Origin: G965230615 sp965230615
Lineage (GTDB): Bacteria; Pseudomonadota; Gammaproteobacteria; HTCC5015
Assembly (NCBI GenBank): GCA_965230615.1
Contig: OZ246012.1
Location: forward strand, 4,154,001 to 4,218,000
DNA length: 64,000 nt
Direction: 5' to 3'
Made by a program: the position numbers and the translations under genes. The notes below the pieces were generated by a model that worked only from the letters and a program-made list of their open reading frames with translations, was not told the origin of the DNA and did no database searches. This document shows, in pieces, positions 8,684 through 18,614 of the stretch (its first letter is position 1; each line of letters opens with the position of its first letter).

Positions 8684-9477
8684 GGCTATCCGTATATAAG
8701 TTGTTGTTAATAAATGAGTTAAAACCAACCTGCAAGCAGCCTAGATGGCCAGCTTGCAGATAGGTATTTGCATCATTCGTGCCACAAATGTAAAAAACTC
8801 TAAACCTTGTTACGGGGTGGAAAAATGACCATTTTTCAATAGTTAAGCTGCGTTTATAGGCGATATGCGCTGTGGAGTGTAAAATCTTGCGCACGAAACA
8901 AGTGCGTGCACTACTAAAATAGCGCATATAGGCTTATAAGCTAGGAGATATATCTGATTTTTAAGTGGCTTAAATAGGGGGCTTAAGCACAATAATCGCT
9001 TATAACAGACAAGCTGCTGTATAAATGCCTTAATTTTGTGCTGCTAACGCTTGGTATCTAGCAATGATATTCAAGAGAGCTTGAGCCGAGAGTGACGCAT
9101 AAGTAAGAAGCGTGTTGGCCTAGTATAAGCTATAGGATTGAGTTTGCAGAGCAGATTCAGTTTGCCTGTTAGAAACCCCGACGATGCGTGTGCGATAGTT
9201 GGTGGGCGGTGAAACGTTCAGTGTTATGCTCTTGCGGAATCAACTGTTGAGCAAGTCTGCGCTTGAATAAAAGTATCCTTACCTACCTATTAAGTCAAAA
9301 GCTCATACTAATGTTTGATATTCACTGGCCAAGACCTATGGAAGAATACGGTCTGGCGTCAAATAAATACACATAATACTTAACTACACAAATTGACGTG
9401 CTCGCGCTCATTGCGCCTGTTCGATAACAGCTTACTTACAGCGCATTACTAACAACCGTTATGGATAAGGGGGTAGT
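8684..9477. other. 794-bp intergenic region between divergent genes
   Basis: This region lies between the divergent kinase operon and the large surface-protein gene and must hold both promoters. I see no convincing gene or RNA in it. It holds one clear dyad (8820-8837, listed separately). A short minus-strand frame at 8616-8927 overlaps the kinase start and looks non-coding. Confidence 0.5.
8820..8837. promoter_or_regulatory. 18-bp perfect dyad, possible operator
   Basis: The sequence GAAAAATG-AC-CATTTTTC is an exact inverted repeat with a 2-bp centre, about 137 bp upstream of the CheA-like kinase start. Its form suits a dimeric regulator site. No known regulator consensus is recognised. Confidence 0.35.
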
Positions 9478-12400
9478 ATGACTGTGGTAACCCAAAAAAA
9501 ACCTGTCACCTACATTGTTTTGCTTTTTATATTATTTGCTGTACAGCCCGCTGTCTATGCCCAAGACTGGGTACAATTTGCCGATGAAACTAGCACTTGG
9601 TTTCCGGCAGCCTTACGTGATGACCCAGAAGAGAAAGACATTGCTATCGGTGATATTGATCGTAATGGGCATTTGGATATTATCGCTGTGCGTAAAGAGC
9701 CTTTCTCTGATCCGGGAGGGCGTAGTAATTTATTATTACTCAATAACGGCAGCCAATTTACTGATAATACCAGTCTAATTCCTGGTTTTGCTGAGGCAAC
9801 CGACGACCGTGATGCGGTATTAGTCGATGTTAACAATGATGGCTGGTTAGACATTGTGACAGTTACAACATTTGATGAAATGCCGCGTGTGTATATCAAC
9901 CAAAGAGAGTCGTCTGGTACATGGCAGGGCTTTAGTTTATTGCCAGGTGCCATTCCGACCTTTACCCCTGGCCCTAAATTTTGTGCTGTGAGTGTCGGCG
10001 ATATCGATGGCGTCAATGGCCCTGATCTATATTTTGTTGATTACGCGAATGATTTGGAAGACCGCCTGTTGTATAACCGGGGCGATGGTACTTTTGATGA
10101 TGTGACTGATACGGCATTAACAGCGGCAATGGCTGACTCATCATTTGGTACTGATACGCATATGGTCGATGTGAACAATGATGGCTTTATCGATATAGTA
10201 AAAAATAATGGTTTAGGTGGCGGTACATCGGTTATCTACAATAATGGTGATGGCACATTCCGGCAGCAGGCTATTTATGATCGTAATTCTTATATGATTG
10301 AGCCTGCGGATTTTAATGGCGATGGCCGAGTCGATTTTTATATTGTCGATGATAATGCCGATCACTTTCTTTTGAATCGTGGCGTAGGCACTGATGGACT
10401 GGCAACATTTGAAGAGTTTGATATTACTGACAGCCCGGCCACTTTAGGCTGGGGTGGAAATGTGAAAGTCGCTGATGTCAATAATGACAATGCGCCTGAT
10501 GTCATTATTGCCGATGTCGACACTGATGAAGCCTCCTGTCAACACAATCATTTGGTATTACTCAAAGGTGAACGTGATGGTGCAGACTACCGTCTTAGCG
10601 ATCCTTTTGTTGGTGGCACTCGTGATTGGTTGCCAACCGGCGTGTTTGATATCGAGTTCGCCGATTTCGACAGTGATAGCTGCCTGGATTTACTGATTGG
10701 CCAGTGTACCACGGAGACTGATGTTGTTACCGAAGGTGGTGCAGCGCTACCAGGTCTCAATACAGATGGTTGGAAAGTCTTTATGCAACGCATACCAGAT
10801 TTTAGCGTGCGTATTGAAGAGCCTCGTACACGACATATTCTGCCGACCACAGGTACCCAGGCATTGCTGGTAAGAGTGAGTGTTTTACCTACAACGGTTA
10901 TTGCAGAGCCAAGTGACTTTATAATTCGTATCGGCGGACAACCGGCAACAATATTAAATTCAGCAAGAGTTGGGCGTGAGCTGTGGTTTTCAGTCTCGCC
11001 TGCAAGTGGCTTGGATAATAGTGTTGATCATGCTTTAGAGGTGAGTGCGAGTCGCTGTTCGGCAGAGGCCAGCAGCAACTTGCCAGGCATTGTCGCCTTT
11101 GGCGACCCAACATTATCCGATACAGTGCTGGTTGTGGACCTATCAACCAGTATGGATGATAACGATAAAATTGGTGCCGCTAAGAATGCAGCCAACCTTT
11201 GGATAGACACCTTAACCGATGATGACCGCTTAGGTATTGTCTGGTTCTCTGGTCGAGGTGCCGATGGCTTTGGTATTGCTGATGAAACCTTTAATATTGC
11301 ACGGGTAGGTGCTTTATCGACGATTGATGGTAGCAGTAAGAGCAATCGTGAGCATGCTATTGATGCAGTGAATAATATGACGACTATTGGTAACACGCCG
11401 ATAGGCGAAGGCTTAAGGCGTGGTGCATTGGAATTAAATGAGTTTTCGCCCGCTGATCGTGAGCGCGCTTTGGTGTTACTGAGCGATGGTTTAGAGAATG
11501 TACCGCGTTGGTGGCGCGAAGGGCGTAGTACTATTTGGCCAGTGCCGCCACATTCTCCGGTGATTGGCGAGTTTGGTGCGATGGCTGAACCGGCAGTCAA
11601 CCGCGATATTGCTGTGCATACTATCTCATTAGGGCCTGAAGCCGATAGAGGTTTAATGGACGAAATCGCCTCGCATACTAGCGGTGACACCATTCCTGTT
11701 GAATTACCCGGTGTGGTGGGCGGTGCCAGTCTGGATTTAGATTTTCTATCCGACAGCAGTGTGGCGAGTTTAGTGGCTTTCAGTGGCGGTGATGCATTAA
11801 CAACATTAAGCCTGTCAAATCGTTTGGCGAATGTCTACGAGCATTTGCATAATAATGTCTCAGCACAACAGCGCTTATGGCAAACTGTTGCCATATCGCC
11901 TGCGGCGGCGCAGCCAGAGTTAATCAACGTGCAGCCAAGCATATATAACAATAATGCTAATGTTTTTAATGCGGGTGTCCAGCATATTCAAAATGCTCCC
12001 AATAACCCTAATAATCCACAAGAAAGTATTATCGTACCGATAGAGCCTGGATTATCGTTTGCAACATTATCCGTGAATTGGGATGCCGGTACGGTCTTTA
12101 GCATTATCGTTGAGCCTCCTGCAGGGCAAAATCCAGCAGATGTACAGCGTTCTGGTCATGCGACGAATACTGTTTTTAAAATTAAAAACCCGGTACCTGG
12201 TGATTGGAGGGTTAGAATTACCAAAGGCGAGCCGGGGCGTCAGTTGTTAGTCGCGTTAAGTGGTCGTTCTGAAATTAGCAGCTTTGTCAGTACGGCGGCT
12301 GATATAAATGGCAGCGTTAAGCCAGGTGACCGTGTACCTATTGCAGCCGTATTGTTAGATGCCAGTGGCAATCCTATTTTAAATGCTGATGTTGTCGCGA

Positions 12401-13212
12401 ATGCTAGCAGTGCCAGCGGTGCTGAGTCATTGCCTTTAAAGGATGATGGTTTGGGTGCAGATACCAAAGCTGATGATGGTGTGTATACGGGGCAATTGAG
12501 TAATACTCGGATGGGTGGTGGTATTGCTGTTGAGGTACTGGCTCGTTGGTTGAGTGCAGGTGTTGAGCAGCAACGTATACTGCGCAGCAGTGCATCCTTA
12601 GCAGAGCTCGATAGCGATAATGACGGTATGAGTGATGAAGATGAGCGCAGGCATGACTTCCTGGATCCGAATAATCCCGATGATGTATTGGCCGACCCTG
12701 ATAATGATGGTCTGATTACATGGGTGGAGCTTGAAGCCGAAACGCTGGATCCAAATAATCCCGATTCCGACAATGGTGGTGCTAATGATGGCGCAGAATT
12801 TTGTGCGGGCACTGATCCTGGTAATCCTGAAGATGATGATAAGGTAACGCAAGATACTGATGGCGATGGTATGCCTGATGTTTGGGAAAAAATGTTTGGC
12901 TTTAATATAAATGATGCCAGCGATGCTGCTATCGACAGTGATCGAGATAACTTATCGAACCTGCAAGAGTATAAGCACTGTACTTCGCCAGAGCATCGTG
13001 ATACTGATCGAGATGGTGTGTATGATGGGGTTGAAGTGGCTGATGGAACCGACCCAACGTTACCCAACCGTGATACAGAAGATAATGCTACTGGTGAGGA
13101 CTGTGAGCCATGTTTGTATAACCATTATGGTTGGCTAGTTATCCTGCTGGTGTTATTAATTTTAATTGTGATTGTTTTTATATGGGTTCAGACTAAAAAA
13201 GCACATCATTAA
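9478..13212 (+). CDS. Giant surface protein: FG-GAP repeats, VWA domain, thrombospondin-3 repeats, C-terminal TM
   Basis: This 1244-residue exported protein has a strong AAGGGGG ribosome-binding site. The signal peptide ends near AVYAQD (about 29). Residues about 45-440 hold FG-GAP/VCBS repeats with DxNxDG Ca-binding loops (DVNNDGWLDIV, DFNGDGRVDF). A von Willebrand A domain spans about 548-770 with a complete MIDAS: DLSTS, the Thr of GNTPIGEGL and the Asp of LLSDGLEN. A beta-rich region follows, then thrombospondin type-3 / EF-like acidic repeats (about 1043-1195: DSDNDGMSDED, DTDGDGMPDVW, DTDRDGVYDG). A CEPC motif comes next, then a single TM (about 1218-1238) with a basic tail. It is likely a metal-stabilised adhesion or scaffold protein anchored in a membrane. 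It stands alone; function is inferred from domains only. Confidence 0.78.
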   Translation: MTVVTQKKPVTYIVLLFILFAVQPAVYAQDWVQFADETSTWFPAALRDDPEEKDIAIGDIDRNGHLDIIAVRKEPFSDPGGRSNLLLLNNGSQFTDNTSLIPGFAEATDDRDAVLVDVNNDGWLDIVTVTTFDEMPRVYINQRESSGTWQGFSLLPGAIPTFTPGPKFCAVSVGDIDGVNGPDLYFVDYANDLEDRLLYNRGDGTFDDVTDTALTAAMADSSFGTDTHMVDVNNDGFIDIVKNNGLGGGTSVIYNNGDGTFRQQAIYDRNSYMIEPADFNGDGRVDFYIVDDNADHFLLNRGVGTDGLATFEEFDITDSPATLGWGGNVKVADVNNDNAPDVIIADVDTDEASCQHNHLVLLKGERDGADYRLSDPFVGGTRDWLPTGVFDIEFADFDSDSCLDLLIGQCTTETDVVTEGGAALPGLNTDGWKVFMQRIPDFSVRIEEPRTRHILPTTGTQALLVRVSVLPTTVIAEPSDFIIRIGGQPATILNSARVGRELWFSVSPASGLDNSVDHALEVSASRCSAEASSNLPGIVAFGDPTLSDTVLVVDLSTSMDDNDKIGAAKNAANLWIDTLTDDDRLGIVWFSGRGADGFGIADETFNIARVGALSTIDGSSKSNREHAIDAVNNMTTIGNTPIGEGLRRGALELNEFSPADRERALVLLSDGLENVPRWWREGRSTIWPVPPHSPVIGEFGAMAEPAVNRDIAVHTISLGPEADRGLMDEIASHTSGDTIPVELPGVVGGASLDLDFLSDSSVASLVAFSGGDALTTLSLSNRLANVYEHLHNNVSAQQRLWQTVAISPAAAQPELINVQPSIYNNNANVFNAGVQHIQNAPNNPNNPQESIIVPIEPGLSFATLSVNWDAGTVFSIIVEPPAGQNPADVQRSGHATNTVFKIKNPVPGDWRVRITKGEPGRQLLVALSGRSEISSFVSTAADINGSVKPGDRVPIAAVLLDASGNPILNADVVANASSASGAESLPLKDDGLGADTKADDGVYTGQLSNTRMGGGIAVEVLARWLSAGVEQQRILRSSASLAELDSDNDGMSDEDERRHDFLDPNNPDDVLADPDNDGLITWVELEAETLDPNNPDSDNGGANDGAEFCAGTDPGNPEDDDKVTQDTDGDGMPDVWEKMFGFNINDASDAAIDSDRDNLSNLQEYKHCTSPEHRDTDRDGVYDGVEVADGTDPTLPNRDTEDNATGEDCEPCLYNHYGWLVILLVLLILIVIVFIWVQTKKAHH

Positions 13213-13537
13213 TTAACGATAATCGATAAGGAATAGGGGAGGGCCGTGAGTGCTCTTCCCCTGTTCTGCAAGAAGACTCACCTGCTAAATACCAGATTAG
13301 ATAAAAGCTGGGCTAATTAATACTTAAAATACTCCAATAAGTTATTATGCATATAAGTGTTATTAGCTATTTTTAGTGCTTATAGAGGGCCATTAAGCGG
13401 CTTTGAGTATCCTGCTACAGTTAAAAGTCATGATAGATATTGGCTATTAAATTTATTCAGACAATCAATTGTTATTTGGGGTTGGATATCTCTATAGTTA
13501 TCCCATGATTTCAACGAATTTGCTTGGAGTGAATAAA
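13213..13537. other. 325-bp intergenic region, no gene seen
   Basis: It contains a G/C hairpin right after the large surface-protein gene (arms AGGGGA / TCCCCT, about 13236-13263) without a following T-run, so a factor-independent terminator is doubtful. The rest is AT-rich and probably carries the promoter of the small gene at 13538. Confidence 0.4.
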
Positions 13538-13882
13538 ATGAAAGCCTTGTCAGCATTATTGCCGATCGCAGTATCACTATTGTTAGTCGTTGCAGTGCCT
13601 TCGCAGGCCAATACTGTGTATGAGTTTGCTGCTCAAGGTGACTATTTTAATAAGCACGCTTACTTTGATCATTCTGAGCTGACTCGCAATGCAGTGCCTG
13701 ATAGTGATAGTGCAGAACAGTTATCGGGCGTATATATGCAGACTCTACATCAGCGTGAATACCTAGAAAAAAAGTATACTAAAAGTGTTACGTATCATTC
13801 AGCTGAAAAGTCGCTATTTCAATATCATGATAATAATATTGCTGCAGATGCGAATGCCACGCCATTATTATTTTGTTTTTGA
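13538..13882 (+). CDS. Small exported protein of unknown function
   Basis: The ATG at 13538 is chosen because TTGGAG lies about 9 bases upstream and a signal peptide follows directly (MKALSALLPIAVSLLLVVA, cleavage near SQA-NT); a TTG at 13469 in frame has neither. The mature part is about 90 residues, with many Tyr, His and Asp, one Cys near the end, and no recognised domain. It is followed by an intrinsic terminator, so it is probably transcribed alone. The location should be periplasmic. Confidence 0.6.
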   Translation: MKALSALLPIAVSLLLVVAVPSQANTVYEFAAQGDYFNKHAYFDHSELTRNAVPDSDSAEQLSGVYMQTLHQREYLEKKYTKSVTYHSAEKSLFQYHDNNIAADANATPLLFCF

Positions 13883-13966
13883 TTTGAAAATAGTGAAAGT
13901 TTTTTGCTGATAGGTAATGCCAAAGGAGGCGCTTAGATAAAAATCAATTTCTTCATGACCCCCCTT

Positions 13967-13998
13967 AAGCCTCGCTAATGTCGAGGCTTTCTCTTATT
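13967..13998 (+). terminator. Intrinsic terminator
   Basis: Arms AAGCCTCG / CGAGGCTT with a 7-base loop are followed by TTCTCTTATTT. It lies 85 bp after the small exported gene. Confidence 0.8.
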
Positions 13999-14138
13999 TG
14001 GTACTGACAGAGCCTTTGACTTAATAGCGAAAGTGTTTGAGGCGAGAAAAACATGTGCAAAAAAGCTGATTTTATGTTTCAGTAAATAAATATTTTGAGT
14101 GTGCTTTTAACGATATGTCAGTTTTAATCAATGATTTG

Positions 14139-15038
14139 TTAAATATTGCCGGAGGCTTTGGTCAGCCCAAAAGATAATTTAGGTCGAGCTTGTTTGTGTG
14201 TTGTAATCCATGAACCCATTAAATGATCCCAAATTGCCAGGCAAGTGCCAAAATTTTTATCTCTATGCGCAATAGCATTGCTATGGTGGATTTGATGTTG
14301 GGCAGGGCTGATAAAAAGACGCTCTAGCTGGCCAAACGAGAGCCAAATAGATGAGTGGCGTAAGTTAGCACCGAGTAAGTTGAAGAAAAACCCCAAGGCA
14401 TCAACACCAATAATATCGAAGCCGTGTACTTGGCTTTTAAAAAGGTAAATAAAGGTGCCGCTTACTACTCCGAAAACAACGAGGCCGCGTAAGTAATACA
14501 GTATCGACTCAATCGGGTGTACGCGAAATAATGTCAGTGGTGTCAATATAGTAGCGCTATGGTGTACGCTATGTAAACGCCACAGCCATGGGACTTTATG
14601 CATGGCGTAGTGTAAGCCAAAACGACTTAAGTCTTCTAAAATAAAAAAGCTCAGCGTATAAGCCAGACCAATAAATAACCAGGAAGCTTGTATTGCCGGT
14701 GCATCACCTAAGTGACTTTGTAAGAGCTTGGCAACCAGCATTGTCATGGCCAGGTGGCTGCCAAGTAGTGGTATCAGCAGCAGGATTTTTAAGCTGCTAT
14801 TAACAAACAGTAAGCCGGTGTCTATTAGAGTCGACCTGTGTAGCCAGTAGCGAGGGTTGAATAAGCTACGAATTTGTTTGGCTAGATTCAGTTCTCGCTG
14901 TTGCCAGGCAACCGTGATCGAGGCCAGCAATAGTGCGCTGAGTATAAATAGCCAGAACAAACGCTTGCTGGGATCAAAAGGGTAGCTAAACGGAGTAATG
15001 ATCAGCTGCCAGAGCGTTTGTTCTGAAAGAAAAGACAT
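14139..15038 (-). CDS. Sterol desaturase / fatty acid hydroxylase superfamily membrane protein
   Basis: This 299-residue polytopic membrane protein carries the His clusters of di-iron desaturase/hydroxylases: HYAMH (His143, His147), HSVHH (156-160), His228 and HQIHH (248-252), with His258 nearby. The family uses oxygen and a di-iron centre to hydroxylate or desaturate lipids; bacterial members act on sterols, fatty acids, carotenoids or ether lipids. It begins 6 bp after the TonB receptor gene and is the last gene of the Fur-box-controlled locus, so its expression probably rises in iron shortage. That is surprising for an iron enzyme. A role in modifying an imported or membrane lipid is speculation. 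Confidence 0.82.
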   Translation of the reverse strand: MSFLSEQTLWQLIITPFSYPFDPSKRLFWLFILSALLLASITVAWQQRELNLAKQIRSLFNPRYWLHRSTLIDTGLLFVNSSLKILLLIPLLGSHLAMTMLVAKLLQSHLGDAPAIQASWLFIGLAYTLSFFILEDLSRFGLHYAMHKVPWLWRLHSVHHSATILTPLTLFRVHPIESILYYLRGLVVFGVVSGTFIYLFKSQVHGFDIIGVDALGFFFNLLGANLRHSSIWLSFGQLERLFISPAQHQIHHSNAIAHRDKNFGTCLAIWDHLMGSWITTHKQARPKLSFGLTKASGNI

Positions 15039-15044
15039 TATTAC

Positions 15045-17234
15045 CTAGAATGAATATTTGGCGCGAATATTAAAGCTGCGCGGTTTATTGGGTCTGGCAC
15101 CAAATGGACGGTGTGACACAATGGATTCAGTATCGGTAGCATTATCGACTGTCACTTGCAGCAGTAAGGCTGCACTGGCTTGCCAACTGGCAGATAAGTC
15201 GATGCTATTGAGCTGGTCGGTGTGTGGCCCATCACTAATGCGACCACTGCCCGCTTGTTCCCGCATCTGGTCGGTATGTTTCCAGGCCATTTGTAATTGC
15301 CACTGTGCTGCATTAAGGCCGATTTGTACGCGTGCGCTTAGCTCCGGTATGTAAGGTAGTTCATCACCTTGCTCGACAATACCCCACTGTGAAAAGTTGG
15401 AGGTAAAGCTGGTTTGAAAAGCTGAATCGGTTTGTGTTAACGATAAACTGATCGGCAGGCTGAGTTGCTCGCTCAAGGTAAATTCATATTGGCCATTGAT
15501 TTCAATACCCGATATTTCCACGGCACCGCCATTGAATTCTTCACCGACATTGCAGCCGACATCGCTGGCTCGACAACGGCCCAATAAGTTATCATAGTCA
15601 CTGAAAAAGCCGATGGCTTCTATTGACAGTTTTTCCTGTTGGTAACGCAAGCCATATTCATAGTTTAGACTTTCTTCAGGGTCAACATTGTCACCTGCGC
15701 CAGGACCCGCTGGCGAAAAGCCTCTATTGATGCCAAATAAAAAGCCTAAGCTCTCATTAAATTGCCAAAAGGCACCTAAGCCCGGTATGGCAATGGATTG
15801 ATCGTTATCGCTCTGTATGTCATTAAGATTGTCGTCGAGTGTGCCTTCAATTTCTTCAAAACGTATACCCGCGGTAAACTCCCAATTTTGCCAGCTAATA
15901 ATGTCATGTATATATAACGCCAAGGCATCGGTTTCACCTTTATTTAAGGTGGTCGGAATGCGTGGTAGATTATCCAATACCAGGTTAGCATTTTGCATAA
16001 AATAACCTGTTGTTTGGTGATCGCGCTCTACATAGTCATGATGGAAGCGAAAACCCGCAGTCAGCTCGTGTTTGATTTGCTCGCCGTCTAGGTTCAGCGT
16101 GGCGTTGACTTGTATGCCTTGTGAGCCAAACTGACGGTCATTGCTGGTCAAGCCTAAGCGCTGGGCCAGACTGTTATTAGAGTCTACCTCACCTCTGAGT
16201 AAGGCAATTTCTTGTGTAAAGATATCAGGGTTGGCCAGCACCGCTTCTGCACCTGGGCCTGCTAAGAAGCCATTGAAGCGATTCCAGACCCGGTCAAACT
16301 CATTCCAGTAGACTTTACTGTTGAGTTTGAGCTTTTCATTGAGCTGAATCACATGATCAACATGCAATTGCGTATGTTCTGACTCAAAGCGGTCGAGCTG
16401 GCTGGCGCTGTAACGACGATTAGGATTAGCGCGAAAATCGGCATCGCTTAAACCTAAATAGGTTTCATCAGATTCTTCATCAGCAAAGCCGAGTTTTATT
16501 GTTAAGATTTGTGGCATTTGCGCATTGGCCGCTGAGCGCCACTGTAATTTAGCATTGATGTCATTACGCACAAAGCCGGTGTCATCGCCATTATCCAAAT
16601 CTTTAAAGCCATCACTGCTATAGCGTAGCGCGTCAACCCAATAACCAAAACGCTCACCATTATCACCATGAAACAGACGCCATTTTTGGAAGTTGTCACT
16701 GCCAAGCGTTGCATCAATAAAGGTTTGTTGTGCTTCAGGAATCGCTTGGGTGACAAAGTTAATGGCGCCACCGACGGTGTGTGGCCCATGTTTGATGGCC
16801 GCTGGGCCTTTTAGAACTTCTACCGCGGCCATACGGCTGACATTCGGGATATAGTAAGCCGCAGGTGCTGAATAGGGTGCAGGTGTGATAAGTACACCAT
16901 CTTCCATAATGGTAATTTTCTGACTGCGTTCAGAGGTGGCGCCACGGATACCGATATTTGGTCGCAGGCCATAGCCATCTTCCTGGCGAATATAAACCCC
17001 CGGTAATTGCGTTAATACCTGATTGAGGTCAGTATAGTCAAAGAGCTGCAGTGCCTGCTCATCTAATAATTGTGCTGAGCCACTGAGGGTGCGAATATTA
17101 TCTTTACCGCCAGTAACAAAAACTTCTTCCAAGGGTGGTAGTAATGGTGATTGCAGTGCTAACTCATCCTGCGCTAATGCAGAGTAACTCAGTAGCCCAC
17201 AACTTACGAAAAGAGAAAGGTATTTATTATGCAT
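15045..17234 (-). CDS. FecA-like TonB-dependent outer-membrane receptor
   Basis: This 729-residue receptor has a signal peptide (cleavage near SALAQD), a TonB box-like EEVFVTGG and a plug domain (about 60-170: LPGVYIRQEDGYGLRPNIGIRG, then EVLKGPAAIKHGPHTVGGAINF). A 22-strand barrel follows and ends in the C-terminal Phe of KYSF. The plug motif DGVLITPAPYSAP is close to the FecA type, suggesting a ferric chelate, though the ligand is not certain. There is no N-terminal signalling extension, so no FecIR-type regulation. It follows the imelysin gene by 16 bp and precedes the desaturase-like gene by 6 bp. Upstream Fur boxes at 20302-20361 support iron control of the locus. Confidence 0.88.
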   Translation of the reverse strand: MHNKYLSLFVSCGLLSYSALAQDELALQSPLLPPLEEVFVTGGKDNIRTLSGSAQLLDEQALQLFDYTDLNQVLTQLPGVYIRQEDGYGLRPNIGIRGATSERSQKITIMEDGVLITPAPYSAPAAYYIPNVSRMAAVEVLKGPAAIKHGPHTVGGAINFVTQAIPEAQQTFIDATLGSDNFQKWRLFHGDNGERFGYWVDALRYSSDGFKDLDNGDDTGFVRNDINAKLQWRSAANAQMPQILTIKLGFADEESDETYLGLSDADFRANPNRRYSASQLDRFESEHTQLHVDHVIQLNEKLKLNSKVYWNEFDRVWNRFNGFLAGPGAEAVLANPDIFTQEIALLRGEVDSNNSLAQRLGLTSNDRQFGSQGIQVNATLNLDGEQIKHELTAGFRFHHDYVERDHQTTGYFMQNANLVLDNLPRIPTTLNKGETDALALYIHDIISWQNWEFTAGIRFEEIEGTLDDNLNDIQSDNDQSIAIPGLGAFWQFNESLGFLFGINRGFSPAGPGAGDNVDPEESLNYEYGLRYQQEKLSIEAIGFFSDYDNLLGRCRASDVGCNVGEEFNGGAVEISGIEINGQYEFTLSEQLSLPISLSLTQTDSAFQTSFTSNFSQWGIVEQGDELPYIPELSARVQIGLNAAQWQLQMAWKHTDQMREQAGSGRISDGPHTDQLNSIDLSASWQASAALLLQVTVDNATDTESIVSHRPFGARPNKPRSFNIRAKYSF

Positions 17235-17250
17235 GTGCCAAATCCGTTAA

Positions 17251-18492
17251 TTAGTCATTATCTGATTGTGCGCGATCAGGTAAATCAACATTCACAATCG
17301 TGATGAAATCAGTTTTTAAGTCATCGGTAATAGCTTTAATATGGCCAAGTAGATTACAAGCCGGGAAATTACTTGGGCTGTCCGGGTTGGCAAAGGCGTT
17401 ACTGCATTCGGCCGCTTCAGTGTTTGACGTAATATTGCGGGTTTGTGTTAATAAACTGGTATTGATGCTATCGATAAAATCTATCGCATTTTGTGTTTGC
17501 TGGTTAAAACGCGTTGCAACCTCGGTAAAACCAGCTTGTTGAATAATATCATCAAAGCCTAAGCCGTTGGCGCCATTGAATATCGTCAGAAAAGCTTGCA
17601 GGTTATTTTGAATATTAATTAATGAGTGTTGGCTATAAGGTGATTCAACATCGTCTGGGCAAGACAGTTGGCTACAGCCATTGTTTAAGCCTGTTGGGAT
17701 ACCTAACTTAACATCTTTTACATCGGTATCGAGATAAAAAAGTGCATCTGATAATAAAGGCAGGTTAGTACTGAAGTTGTCAGGGTTGATAAAGGTTGAA
17801 CGATAATTGCCATTGTCACGCTGCCAGGCAGCTAAAACTTCAGTCGCCGCAGTGCTGATATCGTCGGCAATAATTTTAGCCAAATTACAGCGCAGTTGTT
17901 GACGTTCCTGGCTAGGGCGACTGTTCCAGTTGGTAGTTTCTGTGATTTGGCTAGGGCAGGTATGCGTTAAGTCTGTGTTAAATAATAAATAACCAATTGC
18001 GCCTAGTCCTCTTTGGTTAGACGAGCGGCTGCTAATGGTGAAGCTTGCCGTTTCAGCAAGCACGACAGCTTGATCAATACCGCAAGTGCTGATATTAGCA
18101 CTGCTAAAAGAGTTGATGCGGTTTGCCAGCGCATTATTATTATCAGTGATCGGGCCAAGCAAATGTAATTCGGTTTGTTGCCAGCTATTCATAAGTTCAC
18201 GCCAAGCCGCTTGCGCAGCATCGGCTGCTGCCGTTTCGCCTGCTGTGCCAATCGCATTACAATAACTATCGAGCGGGCTATTATCGGCTGCATAGCTGGC
18301 AGCCGCGGTTGCGAGTGCTTGATAGTTAGTGATAATAATATTGTCTGCAATATTGGCAAACATGCTGAGGAAATCGAAGCTATCGGCTGTAATGGCATTT
18401 TGATTATTGCTATCAGTGCTATCATTGGTGCAGGCACCCAGCAGTAGCACAAAGCTTAACAATACGATTTTTGTTTTGGCTATTATCTTCAT
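17251..18492 (-). CDS. Imelysin-family lipoprotein
   Basis: This 413-residue protein has a lipobox LLLGAC (Cys21) and an imelysin-like (peptidase M75 fold) body with the RGLGAIGYLLF motif typical of the family. Imelysin-like proteins (IrpA, EfeO-like) are iron-regulated periplasmic or surface proteins; most are thought to bind metal or ligand rather than cleave peptide. It lies 16 bp before the TonB receptor and after the DUF4856 lipoprotein gene, from which a terminator separates it. It probably works with both in iron acquisition. Cys pairs in the mature part (DSYC, STCG, HTC, LRC) suggest disulphides. Confidence 0.82.
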   Translation of the reverse strand: MKIIAKTKIVLLSFVLLLGACTNDSTDSNNQNAITADSFDFLSMFANIADNIIITNYQALATAAASYAADNSPLDSYCNAIGTAGETAAADAAQAAWRELMNSWQQTELHLLGPITDNNNALANRINSFSSANISTCGIDQAVVLAETASFTISSRSSNQRGLGAIGYLLFNTDLTHTCPSQITETTNWNSRPSQERQQLRCNLAKIIADDISTAATEVLAAWQRDNGNYRSTFINPDNFSTNLPLLSDALFYLDTDVKDVKLGIPTGLNNGCSQLSCPDDVESPYSQHSLINIQNNLQAFLTIFNGANGLGFDDIIQQAGFTEVATRFNQQTQNAIDFIDSINTSLLTQTRNITSNTEAAECSNAFANPDSPSNFPACNLLGHIKAITDDLKTDFITIVNVDLPDRAQSDND

Positions 18493-18549
18493 AGGTTTAC
18501 TCAGTTTATCTTTACTTATGAATAAAAATACTCGTTTTTCTAAAGGCTA

Positions 18550-18589
18550 ATAAAAAAAATAGCGGAAGGCGCTTATAGCACCTTCCGCT
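18550..18589 (-). terminator. Intrinsic terminator inside the iron locus
   Basis: On the minus strand the arms AGCGGAAGG / CCTTCCGCT (with further inner pairing) are followed by ATTTTTTTT. It sits between the DUF4856 gene (stop at 18615) and the imelysin gene (start 18492). It should end most transcripts after the first gene and reduce, but not necessarily abolish, downstream expression. Confidence 0.85.
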
Positions 18590-18614
18590 GGCACACGACG
18601 GTGCTAAATACAGT

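Noticed and set aside
8616..8927. Minus-strand 103-codon frame over the start of the CheA-like kinase
   Set aside because: Different frame from the kinase, no family resemblance, no ribosome-binding site.
11028..11693. Minus-strand 221-codon frame inside the VWA region
   Set aside because: Shadow of the plus-strand gene, which has complete VWA motifs and a signal peptide.
12240..13067. Long minus-strand reading frame (275 codons) opposite the end of the giant surface protein
   Set aside because: It is Ser-rich low-complexity sequence that mirrors the Asp/Gly-rich repeats on the plus strand; no ribosome-binding site or domain.
13236..13263. Hairpin after the giant surface protein as a terminator
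   Set aside because: No T-run follows the stem.
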